DNA from: Papiliotrema nemorosa
Taxonomy: Eukaryota > Basidiomycota > Tremellomycetes > Tremellales > Rhynchogastremaceae
Direction: 5' to 3'
Assembly: GCA_032158125.1 (NCBI GenBank)
Contig: JASKOT010000008.1
Span: forward strand, 372,001-436,000
DNA: 64,000 nucleotides
Shown: piece after piece, positions 43,761 to 56,423 of the stretch
Layout of the letters: every line of letters begins with the position of its first letter
How positions within the stretch are numbered: the stretch's first letter is position 1
Translations under genes and position numbers: made by a program
The notes under the pieces: model-generated
Told to the model about the DNA's origin: nothing
What the model saw: only the letters and a program-made list of their open reading frames with translations
The model's database searches: none

Positions 43761-45442
43761 ATGTTCGCTCTGTCGCATACCCAGATGCAATCCCTTCAGA
43801 AGATCGCAGAATGTGCTTTCTCGTGGAGCATCTGTTTCAAGCCAACGCTTCTCGTAAACTCCGATGGACACGATGATCAAAGGAGCGCGACTGGCATTGG
43901 GGATATGAACGACATTCACCAACATGTAGCTCTTTATAATTTTCCTTCACCCAGTCATTCATTAGACGCAAGCACGCATACATTCCGCAGAGCATCTCTT
44001 TCACCAATGTCGAGCAATGCAGACAGAAATGACCACTCCATGGAAAGCATGGAAGAAGGATCAGACGGCCTGATCCTCTCAGAACAGTCAACCAGCCCCA
44101 CCGCTGGTGGGAGCGAAGCAGAAGGCCCGCCACCCGCCGAGCAACGCGGTATCGTCCAGGACACAAGTCACACCGTGATACCCTTCGTACAGGATGGTAT
44201 TGATGCTTTGGTCTCCACTCTAGAAGTCATGAGAGACAAAATCATCCTCTCACATACTGAACTCAACGAAGTGAGGTCAAGCATGCTTTTGCCCTATGAC
44301 CTAAGTCACAAGCTTCCGATCATCGAAAACATCTGCCGGAGCTTACAAGACTTACGCACCGAGTTCGGCTCGGAATTTCAATCAAGGGTTGGCGATAATA
44401 CCCAGCCATCGGATTTGACTCGACTGCAAGGACGTCCCAGGCGTCGACTGATGCTGTTGTCAAGTGCGCTGGAGATGTGTATCGCCCGTAGACCTTTTTC
44501 TAATAGCAGAGATCTCGATAATCCTCTCTACCGACACACAGACGGTCCCAGTTTCAAGGAGACTCTTCAGAAAGCCATATCGGAGCTGAAGGAAGCCGCT
44601 CAAATGAACGCGTATCAAGTTGGACAGAACAGCAATCGTGAGCGAATTAAACCCAGAATGAGCCGGTGTCCCCCAGATTCTGCGCTGACTCTTCTCGTAG
44701 GAGACTTCGAAATGCTGAGCAACGGAATTATACCTTGGGATCAGAGGCACGCTTGGTCTTGGCTTCGAGATCTCCACAGCCAAACTGCCCGGACAAGAGT
44801 CTTCCAGACTGACTCTGTGAACGAGAGCAACAAGGCCGCCGCTGCGTGTCTCGTAATCGAATGCCTACAGGAAGCGGCCGGACTGAGTCACCAATGGCTT
44901 GACCCTGCACGGACTGGCAGTGACGACTACTTGATCAGGTCTTTCTTGTTAATTCACGCCAAACGATATGCCGAAGAAAAGAATCGCCACGCAGCGAGTT
45001 TCGATACTCTTAGAGCCAAAGGTGATATCGATTCTGCCACAGCACAAGCAAAGTTGTGGGCTTCGTACTTTGTGGAAATCGACAAGCTTTCCAGACTAGA
45101 CAATTGGATATCGAGTGAGTAATTCACCCAACATTTCACTGATCCTCAGAGTTTGGATCTGAACTCCGCGAGGGCTACTTGCCCGAGGACATCGAGAGGA
45201 CCGATATACGCGGTCACAGGCATCACCTCGAGATGATGGACGTGGCGATCTCGCGGGCCGAAGCGGTCACCGACTTTTCGTCGAAGCCAGGGGAAGAGCT
45301 GGACGATCCTCCACGTCCCGCGTCGGACAATCAGGTCTCGCAGCTATCCTCGTTCTACGAGAAAGCCAGGGAGTTGAAGTCAAAGTTGGAGAGTCGGAGC
45401 GCTTCTTTGGCAGAAAGTTCAGCTGTCATGCGGGCTCAGTAA
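43761..45442 (+). CDS. Hypothetical helical protein
   Basis: Exons 43761-45114 and 45150-45442, joined by a 35-nt gtgagt/cag intron that keeps frame. The start is uncertain: in-frame ATGs at 43761, 43905 and 44007 are all possible; 44007 (MSSNADRND) precedes the first clearly protein-like region. I do not recognise the family. It is mostly helical by eye: PFVQDGIDALVSTLEVMRDK, LPIIENICRSLQDLRTEFGS, SFKETLQKAISELKEAAQM, DQRHAWSWLRDLHSQTARTR, and a C-terminal coiled coil (FYEKARELKSKLESRSASLA). The coherent exon 2 with a coiled coil argues it is expressed. Possibly cytoskeletal or septation-related, but that is only a guess from the coiled coil. Confidence 0.6.
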
Positions 45443-45935
45443 ATCTCAGACCGTGAGACGGATGAGACAGTGGCATCACGGGCGAAAGGGAAGGTAACAC
45501 ATTACGCTAGCCCATCATGCATCATTATTGGGCGACAGGAAACATTCGCGCCTCTTTAGGCGCTATTTAGCCCAGACTGCCTCCCGATCGCATTCGATGA
45601 AAGACAAGCTTGTGAAAGAGTTTGATGGTCATCAAAGTGGGGGTGAGACTGCCCGAGCGAGACAGACGGCGCCTTACTGGGCTGCGTGATAGGTTGATAT
45701 CCAGGACCGGCTCACGTGTTCCACGATGAATTCGCAACATGCTACTGAGTGATCAGCAGGTTATGTAGTATACGAGCTGTAGGTGTGATAGTGCTACTGG
45801 AGAAGAAACATGTGGTCGGTTGTGAAGATATGAGAATCGAGATGAGCTATTCGGAGCGTCTTATAAGTGCTGTACAGGTTTATGGAGGGCACTGAGCTAC
45901 TTGGCCCGACCAGAGACTGCATATGTCGCGCCAGT
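45443..45935. other. Intergenic, convergent 3' region
   Basis: 493 bp between the unknown gene and the DDHD gene. No gene, RNA or repeat recognised. Confidence 0.45.
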
Positions 45936-48771
45936 CTAGATTGTCGTCCCCTCTGGCATGATCTGGGCAGCCAGTCCCATTCCCGTTCTCATCAGATCCA
46001 GCCTAGTCGAGAATATCTCCGTCAACAAGAATGCGGCAAATGACGCATCGGCCCAATAACTCGCGTGTGCCGTGATCATGTCGAGGTATTCGCTCACACC
46101 AGCCGATTGAAGGTAAAAGTCGATATTGCCATGAGGATTTAGTGCCGAAAATCGCCTCTCTCCTCTTGAACCTTCGAGTCGTTCCTCCCCTGATGGTCCA
46201 GTCATCTCGATCCCGCTGGGTAAGCGGATCGCACCGGGTCGACGAGGTTTGGTTTCTTTGGTGGAACCGCTGCTGGAGATGTAAGGAAGGGCAGGTAAGT
46301 ATCGGGATATACTGCCTATACCCTCGGCGAATGAAGAGAAGAACGGGGCCGTGACAGAGGTAATGGCCAGAGGTGGTCTTTTTGCAGCCAGAGTGACATC
46401 TACTGCTGCGTTGAGCTGGTATGCGATAGGGTCGGTAAAGTAGAAGATGTTGTATAGCGAGTCAACAGCCATGCAGCCGAATTTACCGGCTCGATCTAAA
46501 GCCTCATCCTGAGGTGAGTGCATGGTCCGTTCTCGACCCTTTCGAGGCATGATCTGGGTTTGTTCTAAATGGAGGAAGATGCCTAGCGGGCTACCGCAAA
46601 GGAAGAGGTTGGATGTGTTGAATAAGAAGCGGTTACGTGTATCGTTTCGAACGGATACGGGAAGGTCTGATAGGGGCGGGAGCCGGGTCGGTTGGTTGGA
46701 GAGGATGTTTGCAGCTAAAGCTGAGCCAAGCTGAAATATCAGCCGACTATACATCTTGCTCAATAGACTCACAGAGTGACCGATGATGTGAACCCTTCCA
46801 TTCTGCTCAAAAGTGGGATTTCTAGCGATCCACAGACGATACAACCGATTGGCCTGCGAGCATACCGCTTCTATCATCTTCTGACGGTGATGTGACATGT
46901 ACATTGGGATGTCGAGCAGAACCTGCCATGAGTCATGGGTTTCTTCCTGCGTGATGGTGACTTGACGAATTTGTGAGCTCGCGCACAACCGGGATTGACT
47001 TGTTGATTGTAATGTCTGCCATAGTGAAACGGTTGTCCATCCCATGATCTTTGTCTTCTTGGCTTTTCTGCTCTTCTAGATCTAGAGACGCTCGCCATTG
47101 AACCGGCAACACTTGCACTCTTCGCTCTCGAATGATCGAGGATAAAGCTGGATCATCGGATTGTTTACTATAATGAGCCAAAAATTCATCCTCGAGAAAG
47201 GCCAGCTAACCGTAGTACAGCTCGAAGCTGGTTTCCGGCATATACAAAGCTGTAAGATTCGTATTGCGTCGCAAGTTGCTGACCAATACCGTGGATGACG
47301 AGGATAAGGTCTGTACATGGCGCATCATCGTCTTCGGCGTCCACCTAGAATCAGCATGAGATCACGACCGAGAAGAATATACGCACCACAGGCAAAAACT
47401 CCTCCTCGACAGCCTCGTCCTGCTTGCTCCTGTCTTCGTGTCTTTTCTTGACACTATTTCTAAACTCGTGCAGGGCTTTCTCGGCACCGAGAAGCTCCTT
47501 CTCTGCCACGTTGACAGCCTTGACGGCTTCTGCGACTATTGCGCCCGTATTGTGCTGATCACGAGACACAGTCTTTTTCAACAAAGACGGCTCCTTCCCT
47601 CCGATGGATCGCTGACTGCTGGCCGATCCTCGCCGCGAATGGGACATTGATGACCTCCTTCCTGGTGAGTCGGTCTCCCTGGCCTTGCCCGACGCAGCCC
47701 GAGCTGCACCAAAGCCTCTGTAAACGTATGTCCCTGTCTTTGAACGTATCGTGGACCAGAAAGCTCGCGATATATAGCTCGCCCCATTACTACAATTAAC
47801 TTGGGCCATCCTCTGTCAGAAAAGCTCACTCTGTCAGCCTGCCAGAGTCGGCATCGTCGAAGACCACTCCCAGTCCTTGTCCAAATTTCGGTGGTAGGTT
47901 GTGTTTCAACTTTTCCTCGGCGCCTTTACCCGTCGCTATCGCAGTAGCCAGCTCGTCCTTGTAGGACGGCTGCCACGGCCTAATCTCCTGGTATGCTTTC
48001 TCCAGTTCCTCGGCAAGCTCCCACGAGCAGGGTCGGGTCTCATCTCCCACAAACCAGGTACCTCGCAGCACGGGTACTCTTGGTCCCGAGTGTGCCCAAA
48101 AGACCGGATGCAGTGATAATGTCGGTAAAGAGACCTCGAACATCGAGTCCTGCCATCAGCATACCACCAATTTTCGAATCATCTCCACTGACCTGGCTAA
48201 CGGGAACTCCCTGTATCTTCTCGAGATCCGGACTTCGCTGTATCTTCCTAATGATATCCTTATACTTTGAGTCCCCCTCCTCTGCGTTTGTCTGTTCTCG
48301 ACCCGAGTAAACGTCTTCTTTCTCAGGCATCTTTCCATCTAGCCTATCCTGCACTTCTCCCGTCCTCAACCCAATAGATCTGACATTTTTCGGACTTCTA
48401 GACCTGTCTCTCTGATCCTTGTCTTTATCCTTATCCGCCACTCCTTCCTCTTTCGCCTTATCTTTCTCCTTCTCCTTCGTCTTGTTCTTGGCGGGCGCTC
48501 CTTCCCCTTCTAATGAGCCCCATTCAGCGACCGCTCGACGTCGGTCCTCCTCGGGGAGCTCTAGCCATGCTTCCTCTATGCGCTCAGATTCGTCTGCTGA
48601 GAAAGACTTGTAAGCTGGGTTGAGGGCGGTTATAGGGGTAGGCAGTAGATCCAAATGTTGCGCCCCGGCGTGCACCCAGCGAACATCGAGGAGAGGTAGA
48701 GGTAGGAGTGTCGGTGATGAGGAAGGTGACGAAGAAGGACCTGCTTCCGGCTGCTCTCCTTCTGTCGACAT
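45936..48771 (-). CDS. DDHD-domain phospholipase A1 (PA-PLA1 family)
   Basis: Intracellular phosphatidic-acid-type phospholipase A1. Start ATG 48771. The N terminus has a Lys/Glu/Asp-rich stretch (KDKDKDQRDRSRSP). A WWE-like region follows (MFEVSLPTLSLHPVFW, RVPVLRGTWFVGDE, GVVFDDADSGRL), then DLILVIHGIGQQ, QVLPVQWRASL, LLDIPMYMSHHRQKM, and the lipase nucleophile elbow HIIGHSLGSALAAN, whose Ser codon is restored by splicing. The DDHD region gives NLFLCGSPLGIFL, NIFYFTDPIAYQLN and the metal-type ends RFSALNPHGNIDFYLQS and YLDMITAHASYWAD. Several introns (about 48150, 47800, 47350, 47200, 46740) join by frame; one junction near 46930-46990 is unresolved. Active Ser and DDHD acids present, so it should be active. 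Confidence 0.9.
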
Positions 48772-49066
48772 GGTAAGTGGTCGTGTGAGAGAGGTGGAAT
48801 AGGAAGACGAGGGGGGAATTCCAACAATTCAGACGGCGGCGTGAATGACGTGTGTTACGACATTTGCCACCCATGGCCATCCCTCGCCTCGCGACTGATT
48901 TTACCTCTCAACATGTATTCAGTATCCTTCTAGCAACCTTGAACTCTTTGCGCTTTGGCCAAGGGGGGAAGGGGGGTTTACAGTCATTGTCTGCTCTGCA
49001 CAATGATTTGCACATTTAAAAATCGTCACTTTGAAGAGCGTAGCAGCGAGACTTTGATGCATCTCC

Positions 49067-52000
49067 CTATGTCACTGTCAAGTTCAACCTGATACCCATA
49101 CAGGCCATCTCCGCGCAAAGATATCTAAACACATCTACACAATCAGCAAAGGCAAATGAATGCGAGCCACCGACTCACAAGGTACAGCCACAACGTCCAT
49201 GTTCCCTCTCCTCTCGCCTCTGACCACCACGGTTCTCTTTCCCTCTTCCTCCTTCTTGACCCCACCTATCCTCTCCCTCTCTACCCTCTCATCATTCTCA
49301 CATATCCTACAGTACTCGCCGCCATGTTCGCCCTTGACGCCATTGACTTCGTCGAACCCAAGAGAGATGAGAGATCCACACGTTCGACACACCCATGCGG
49401 TAGAGTAGTCGGAACAGTTCATCAGTCGATCTTGGAGCAAGAAGGATGTTCCGTGCGCTATCAAGGCATCACGTTCCATTTCTCCGAATCGAATACCACC
49501 AGCTCGTTTTCGACCCTGAATGTCAGCGACACAGATCGCAAATGAGCAGTGGGACTCACCTTGACAGGTTGTCGAGTCAACGGATCGACAGGTCCCGTGG
49601 TTCTCACTTGGAACTTGTCATTGACCATATGTCTCAACCTCTGGTAGTACACCAGACCAAGGTATATATCCGCGTGGAACTCTTCACCCGTGATACCGGA
49701 ATACATCGGTTCGTTCCCGTAGTAGTTGTATCCGGCCGCTTTGAGCTGCTCACCAAAGTACTCTGTAGGTCTATCATTGTCCGAGAATCTGACATTAGTC
49801 CAACCCGAGTGCCGAAATCCGTTGACTCACTTGAAAGGAGTGGCATCTTGGGCAATACCGTGCAATGCTCCGGCCTTTCCGGCGAGCGACTCGACAAACA
49901 TTCCGATGGTCATACGAGAAGGGAAAGCGTGCGGGTTGATGATGACATCAGGCTGCATACCCGACTCGCTGAATGGCATATCGATAGCTGGGAATTTCTG
50001 CGAACAGACACCCTTTTGTCCGTGTCGGGAGGAAAATTTATCACCGATGACTGGTGCTCGAGGGATTCTGAGTTTGATGTGAATCTTTTGCAATTCGGCA
50101 TCCCCAGAGTCCGAGCCGAGTAGCCTGACTTCGTCGACATAGGCCACTTCGTCCCCCTTGTACTTGTGTAGCTTGGTTCGACCCGACACATCGTCGTAGT
50201 ATGCCGCGAGGGGATCACCAGATGTGACCATGGTCCCGATCCTAGGCAATCCGTCAACACTGAGGAATCCGTGCCATGGCGAGTCCGCCTTGACATCTCG
50301 ACCCAGACCAAAGTGGAGGGTAGGTATGGCAGTCTTTGGCGCACCGGGGACATCCTTGAGATCGAAAATGTCCGATTTGTAAACGGTCCCGTACCCAAAT
50401 CCACGCTCATGGGCCGACTTGTTCAAAATCATTGCATCTTCCATGTCGTAACCGGTATACGAGATGACGGCGACGATGGCATTGGTACCGTTGGGGAAAT
50501 TGTCGAAACCATAGTGGTTGTGTAGATTCGGTCGAACAACAGGAGTTTGTCCAGATTGAAGACGGTACTACAGTCAGCGAAAAATCACAAGCGGTCCGTA
50601 CCATCTTGTTGTCGGTCCTCTTGCTGATCGCAGTGGATGGTGTACCCATCGTTTGTTTACCCATTTGGCATTGGTACATGTTACGGGGCGACTGGTTGAA
50701 ATCGGAGAAGGGTGTGAGGTTCGCGATGACCGACAACATGCTCGTTGGGTCAAGCTCCACATGTGTCGACACGCCCTTTTCGACTTCTTCCTTGGTACAC
50801 GCAACGTCCATGTAGACCTGCTCGAAGGATCCGAGGTGGTCCAGCTTGCCATTGGCGAGGTAAGTCACAGGTCGCATCATTCGCGCTCGAGAGCTGAAGA
50901 GATACAGACCGGGATATTGACCTCCTTTGGTAATCGGAACATAACCAATTTCCATGTCCAGGGGTACTCTGCGGTCGCCTTCTGTCTTGAGCTTTCGTAG
51001 CAAGTTGGCCAGCGTCTTCGATTTTGCAGGCGACGCCCAACCGATGATCCTACCGTCGAGTTGCACGACCACGGTTCGCTTGCCGTCTAGGTTGGAGGCA
51101 AATACTTGGGTCATACCGAAATCCGCCAAGAGAGAGGGAATCTGGGAGACGTCTAGATGCTCCGTGACCAATTTACAGGTATGCGATAAATGGTTCAGCA
51201 GCCCACAAGGCGATCCATCGGGAGTGTGGACGGGGCATAGGAAACCCCAAGAATCGGGCAACAGCTTTCGGACCGTTGTAGTCTTCAATTCGGCAAAGAA
51301 AGCTCCTCGATGGATACAGCGGAAATGGGAGAGGTATCGGTAAAAGTTGAGCTTTTCCGCGACAATGGTGTATCCCGATGTTTGTTGAAGATCGAGACCA
51401 GTGGGAGAGACGAGATTACCCGTGGCTAGGAAGTAGGAGAGTTTGGATCCAATGTCCCAGTTTGTTTTTTGTAACACAGTTTGGAAGTAACGAGCTGGGG
51501 TCAGGACCAGAGCATAAGGATGGCTTACGGCTCGAAAAGTCGACCGTCTTTTTCTGCCTCAGATCGAGGTTGATTTGCGCCTTGACAGTGTTTAGACACT
51601 CGTCGAATCGCTCTTTGATGATCATACCATACAGGTATCCGGGAAGGAGCACTTCGTGATGTTGGGGCGAATCCGGATTGTCTGCGCAACTTGCTCCAGA
51701 AACCGCAGAGTATAGCTTTCTCAGCATGAATCTGCGGTCAGCAATGATCAGTAAGTAAGACTCACAAGAGCATCCTGAATTTATCCCTGGGTGCAGGAAG
51801 GTGGACTAAAACCACCTTTCGCAACAAGAACCCTCCTACGTCGGCATTCGACATGTCTTCCGGACAACCAAGAACCACCCTGAACTTATCTCCCAGGTAG
51901 TCCAAGCACTGTCGACCCGTCTGCAGTCCCCACACTTTTTGTCCACGTAACAACAGCTCGACTCGGTCAGTCAAGAAAGTATTGTCGTATTCTCCCTGGA

Positions 52001-53009
52001 CCAAGCCTTCAAAGATCTCCTTGTCGCTGGCATCTACCAATCCCTTCAGAATGAGCATGAGAGGAATCATGTATTCCACTTTTCGCCATGCGAATCGCAA
52101 TGTAGCTCCACCTGTGTTGAGATAATGGATGGTGTTTGTACAAGCAGACTGGTCTGGTCTGACACAACGGATTTGACAACCGTACGGGGTATATCCTACA
52201 CCTCGTTTGGCGAAGGAAGGTCGGAAGAGGTTGAGAGGGTGATGTCGACGGGGGAGGACGAGGTATCGGACTAATTTCTCGTTTCCATTGACGATGAAGT
52301 ATCCTCCGAAAGAGGTGGACTCTTCGCCGTGCTTGATCATTTCGGATGAAGGGAGGTCTCGCAGATTACACCGGATAGACTAGGATCAGTCCAGCTACTA
52401 GCGTGCATGGGAGACTCACCCTCGCCATGACTGGCAACAGACCACAATCTCGAATTTCTTCATGCTCTGTAGCATTCCCATCGTCGTCGAAAACTCTCCA
52501 CTTGACAATCACGCTCAATTTCGAACGATAAGTTGTCAACCTCTCTCGAGCCTATCATCAGATACACCTCAAAGTTGACCTCACCTCTGATGGGAAAATC
52601 CTTCGCTCCGTCGCAAACTTGTCACGATCGTTGACGAGCGGTTTCGCAAGCATGACCTTGTCGATCCGGTCTACAGTAAGCCTCGGCTCTCCGATCACAA
52701 CGACTCACAAGATATCTTGTTACCCCAAGGTTTATCTTCATCGCTCCTCCCGTCGAAAACGCTCTTCCATCCTATATCCTCCACACCAAGCTGTAGCAAT
52801 CCTTTACCATCGTTACCTGCGTCTTCTATCAACGCATTGAACGATTCAATATGGGGTTTGACCAGTTCATCTAGTGCTGGAACGTCGCTGGCGTTGATGG
52901 GGGGATGTCGGAATTGTCGTTCTCGCGTGAGCGTTTTAAAGGTAGTTTTGTCGGGTCGTGAAGATGACCCGGCCTGTGTAGGCGACAAGGGGTCGAAAGT
53001 GATGGCCAT
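49067..53009 (-). CDS. RPA135: RNA polymerase I second-largest subunit (Rpa135)
   Basis: Catalytic beta-like subunit of the enzyme that makes pre-rRNA in the nucleolus. Start ATG 53009 ([14 protein letters not shown]), stop at 49067. Pol I rather than Pol II or III is shown by [55 protein letters not shown], and [15 protein letters not shown]. The core motifs are [54 protein letters not shown] (active-site Lys/His region), [29 protein letters not shown]. The C-terminal zinc site has CRTCG and CRICE, and the last exon, after a gtgagt intron near 49177, gives [20 protein letters not shown]. At least seven introns, most in the first 1.5 kb of the gene and near its end. Confidence 0.95.
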
Positions 53010-53285
53010 GGTTGACCAACAAGAGCTCCAGAGCAGGCCTTTGTCGAGGGATAGACGGACAGAAATTCGCCCGGGGGGTCGTCGCTTTCAACTTTTACTT
53101 TGAACCGGCGATCGCCGACACTCTTCATCCAGCGGAACCAAATGCACCAGCCATGAGAGAGCACCCTATATACCCTATGAATGCATGGAGAAGCAGAGAC
53201 AAAGACGATAAATGCCTACAAAGAGGACTGCACACTGACTGAACAATGAAAACCGTGATATGCTATACGAAAACTTTATCCGTTT

Positions 53286-54890
53286 CTAATACTGACTCCG
53301 AGACTGATCCAGACCCCATTGCCTCAACTGCTCGCATGAATCGTGCTTCTCCTTTCGCAATTCTCGAATCTTGTCGTAATCAGCTCCGATCCCGAAGAAA
53401 CCAGCGGCCTCGTTGATCTTCTGCTGCTTTATCGCATTGTAATATTCGCACTTTACATCAGTACGAATCCCCCGTCAAACAGGACTGACTTACATCATTT
53501 TGCAGTCGTCGGATATACGTCCCTTCTACACCTCTCTCGAATTGCCTCAACTTGTGACTAAAACCAGCGGCATTTGTCTCGCTCCTTCGAGCCTCTGGAA
53601 CATGCTGCCACACAGCCGACGTCTCCCATTCGGGTCCGTTGACAAAGTATGGCACGCCCCTCTGCCACGTACTCCTCTGGAGGTTCAAATCTCCTTCAGG
53701 CTGGAAAGAAAACCTCGGGTCGGGATCGCCTCCAGACGAGAAAAGAGAAGGGATAAAAGTGAGCATGGCGAAAAGGAAGAGGATGACGACGGGTAAGAGA
53801 GCCATGACGGGTGATGCGCCTTCGTCGGGTGTCTGAGCCCCTCGCCGACGAGGAGGGGGGCCACCGAAACGCTGGAAACCTCCTGGACCGCCGAACGTGA
53901 ACACTAGTTGTGAGCTAAAAGGACGGACAGTGACCTACCATTGGCGCCGCCAAAGCCGTTGCCTCCCATTCCTCCTCCACCTCCAAAGAACATGTTGAAC
54001 AAGTCTTCTGGGTTGAGATCTCCCTGGAACCCTCCTGCGCTTGAGAATCCAGGATGTGAAAAGCCGGATGAACGACTTGGTCCGCCCCCTCCGCGTGATG
54101 TGGGGTCAGAGTGTGGATTCGAGTCGAATGCTGCTCGAAGATTGTCGTCCGATAAGACTTGGAATGCCTTTGATACCACTAATTATCAGTCATCTATCCT
54201 ACGTTGGGCGTAGTGACTCACTCTTGAATGCTTCATCAGCTCCGGGAGCTCCGCTGCGATATCAGCATACCGACTATGGATACACACCCATGTTATTACC
54301 CACTTTTTATCTGGATGTAGTGCTAGAGCGAGCTACCCTTTCAGTATGATCCGCGAAGCGTCTGACAGTGCCGAAACTCACCTTTTTGTATGCCTTTTTC
54401 ACATCATTCTCCGTACACTTCCTCTCGACTAACCATGAGCCGTGTATCCCTGCTATCCTTCAGAGGACTTACCAGCCAGGATTTCATAATACTCGTGATG
54501 TTTACAACTCTTGACCCGTTTGACCACCTCCATCTGTTTCGCCGTATATTCCCTCTTCTTCCCTTTCTCTTCCGTGGCACTCGACGTCGGCTTGGTAGAA
54601 TGGCCCGGACGACTATGCGCACTCGTAAGGTGTTCCTCGACTCCGGTCGCTTTGGCCGTACTAGTGCTCGGGCCCGTGGGTCCATTAGGTGTCGCCGCTC
54701 CAGAAGTGGAAGATGATCCGCCAGATTCAATCTCTCGCTCGATAATGGACACCATAGTCTGACCTTCTGGCGTTGCGTATAGGGATACCGACTTTTTGGC
54801 GAATTTCAGAGCGGAAGGAAGGTTGGAAGAGTTGCGGTGTTTTTGTGCGATATTGAGGCATCTCAGCGCTTCTTCCTTGTTGACCTCCAT
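53286..54890 (-). CDS. ER-membrane J-domain cochaperone (DNAJB12/Hlj1 type)
   Basis: Hsp40 that stimulates cytosolic Hsp70 at the ER surface, usually in ERAD. I choose ATG 54890 because MEVNKEEALRCLNIAQKHR matches the family start; the frame is open further upstream. A TPR-like N-terminal helix pair (SALKFAKKSVSLYATPEG), a basic linker, then the J domain rebuilt from four short exons: YYEILAVERKCTENDVKKAY, LALALHPDKNGAPGADEAF, VSKAFQVLSDDNLRAAFD, with the essential HPD intact. A Gly/Phe-rich segment (GGFQGDLNPEDLFNMFFGG) follows, then a membrane helix (VMALLPVVILFLFAMLTFIP) and the DUF1977 tail ending EQLRQWGLDQSRSQY. RPA135 follows downstream on the same strand. Confidence 0.92.
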
Positions 54891-55153
54891 GTTGAAGAGA
54901 TTTACCGCTATTAAAGCGTGGATCCGGGGAGTGCTGGAGGATCGTGCGAGCTCTCGTGAGGCTTCCAAGGTTGGAGATGGGATATCCAAGGGGCCACGTC
55001 TATGCGATTGGCATCTCGCTGCCACATTGGGAGATATCACCGTCGACAAGTGAGGGTCGGACATCGCCGCCGAGACGCTCAAGGGGGATTCGCCACCCAA
55101 CCCCTATGCTTCATCACCTATATTGCCTGTATCCAATCTCAACAACGCTCAAG

Positions 55154-56032
55154 ATGACTCGGCAGACCCTCTTCATACGCCTTCCAGCGCCCTATGAGCC
55201 ATTACAGCTGCAAGCTGATCCGACGGACACCTTGGCGGATCTGCCCATCCCTTCCCACTTGACCAATGCCTCAAGCTATCTACGAACCCGAACCTCTCTC
55301 GCGCTCGATCTTTCCACCCCGATCCGAGCTCTGCAGCATGATACCAACCCGACTCACCCTATCGAGCTGGAGATATGTGCGCGGATGTTAGGTGGAAAAG
55401 GAGGTTTCGGATCGCAACTCCGAGCGGCTGGTGGTCGAATGTCAAGTGGGAAAGCGACAAATGTGGACTCGTGTCGAGACTTGTCCGGAAGAAGGATAAG
55501 CACAATTAAAGAGGCTCAGAGGTGAGCTCTCCCGCAATCAGATAGGTGACGGCGAGCTAATGAGCCAGACAAGCAGAGTTGCTCGAATCTGCGCCAGCGT
55601 TACGCGCTCAAGCAGTAGCTGCGGAAAAGGCCAAACTCGAAGCTTTGGAGCGCACACTCGGCGTGACCAAACCGTCCGATGAAGATCAAGGAGAAGGCAG
55701 TTCCAAAACCACCGCATCGAAGCGATTGGCAGAGGTAGATATTGAGGAGATTGCGAAAAAGCGATACAAATTTAACGATAATCAATTCTTTGAAGAATCG
55801 AGGGAAATCAAAGACAACGTCCGGAGCGCAGTCGCAGCGGGTGAGCTCTTCCCTCCACTCTCGGCAACGCTAAAGTTCAGGCCTGCTCAAAAAGAAAAAG
55901 AAGAAGCCGATTGACGGCGAGGTGAAGGATGCTGAGACCAAAGGAAAGGGCAAGGAAGTCGAGGTGAACTCAAAGGCCAAGAAGGTGGTCATGCCACCTC
56001 CAGTAGCGGCCAAGATGGCTGCAGCGGCTTAA
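55154..56032 (+). CDS. SDE2: Sde2, ubiquitin-fold precursor for splicing/genome stability
   Basis: Spliceosome-associated protein made as a ubiquitin-like fusion. Exons 55154-55521, 55569-55840, 55881-56032 (263 residues). Residues 1-81 form the ubiquitin-like domain ([27 protein letters not shown]). The invariant [19 protein letters not shown] follows: in S. pombe deubiquitinases cut after GG to expose the Lys-starting C-terminal part (family knowledge), here between Gly81 and Lys82. Next come the conserved [13 protein letters not shown] and helical region, the [17 protein letters not shown] motif, and a Lys-rich tail. Two deubiquitinase genes, UBP8 and UBP14, lie in this window, but the enzymes known to process Sde2 in S. 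pombe are Ubp5 and Ubp15. Confidence 0.94.
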
Positions 56033-56423
56033 TGTTGCGTGAAAGTCATTGTTGTGGCGGCTGAAAAGCTGAAGCGATGATAGGTGCACGTTGTGCACCT
56101 CAAACAGGGAGGACGGCTCATTCCACTGAAGGTGATTCATGCGGTGATCCATGTAGTCAATGTTGTAGATAATCATGCCAATATCTCTTTCCCCCTCATG
56201 GACAGATACCTGATGACGGTCGCACTCAGAGCCAGCAGAAGTGCCGGATACTCCGATATCGGTCGAGGTGCATTACGGCTCCCATCGGATCGCTTCGCCG
56301 ACATTGTCTCTTCCGACAGTTTCCACCCCCTATCGAAGTATATATCCACCACATTTCCCCTCTCATCGTTCTCATCCTGCTTCTCTCTCTCGTAGAAAGT
56401 CCATCAGCTCGCTCTCAACCATT
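56033..56423. other. Intergenic upstream of FAD oxidase gene
   Basis: 391 bp. The oxidase frame is open back to 56241 but the dinucleotide fold begins after ATG 56424. A CT-rich leader lies at about 56340-56420. No other feature seen. Confidence 0.45.
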
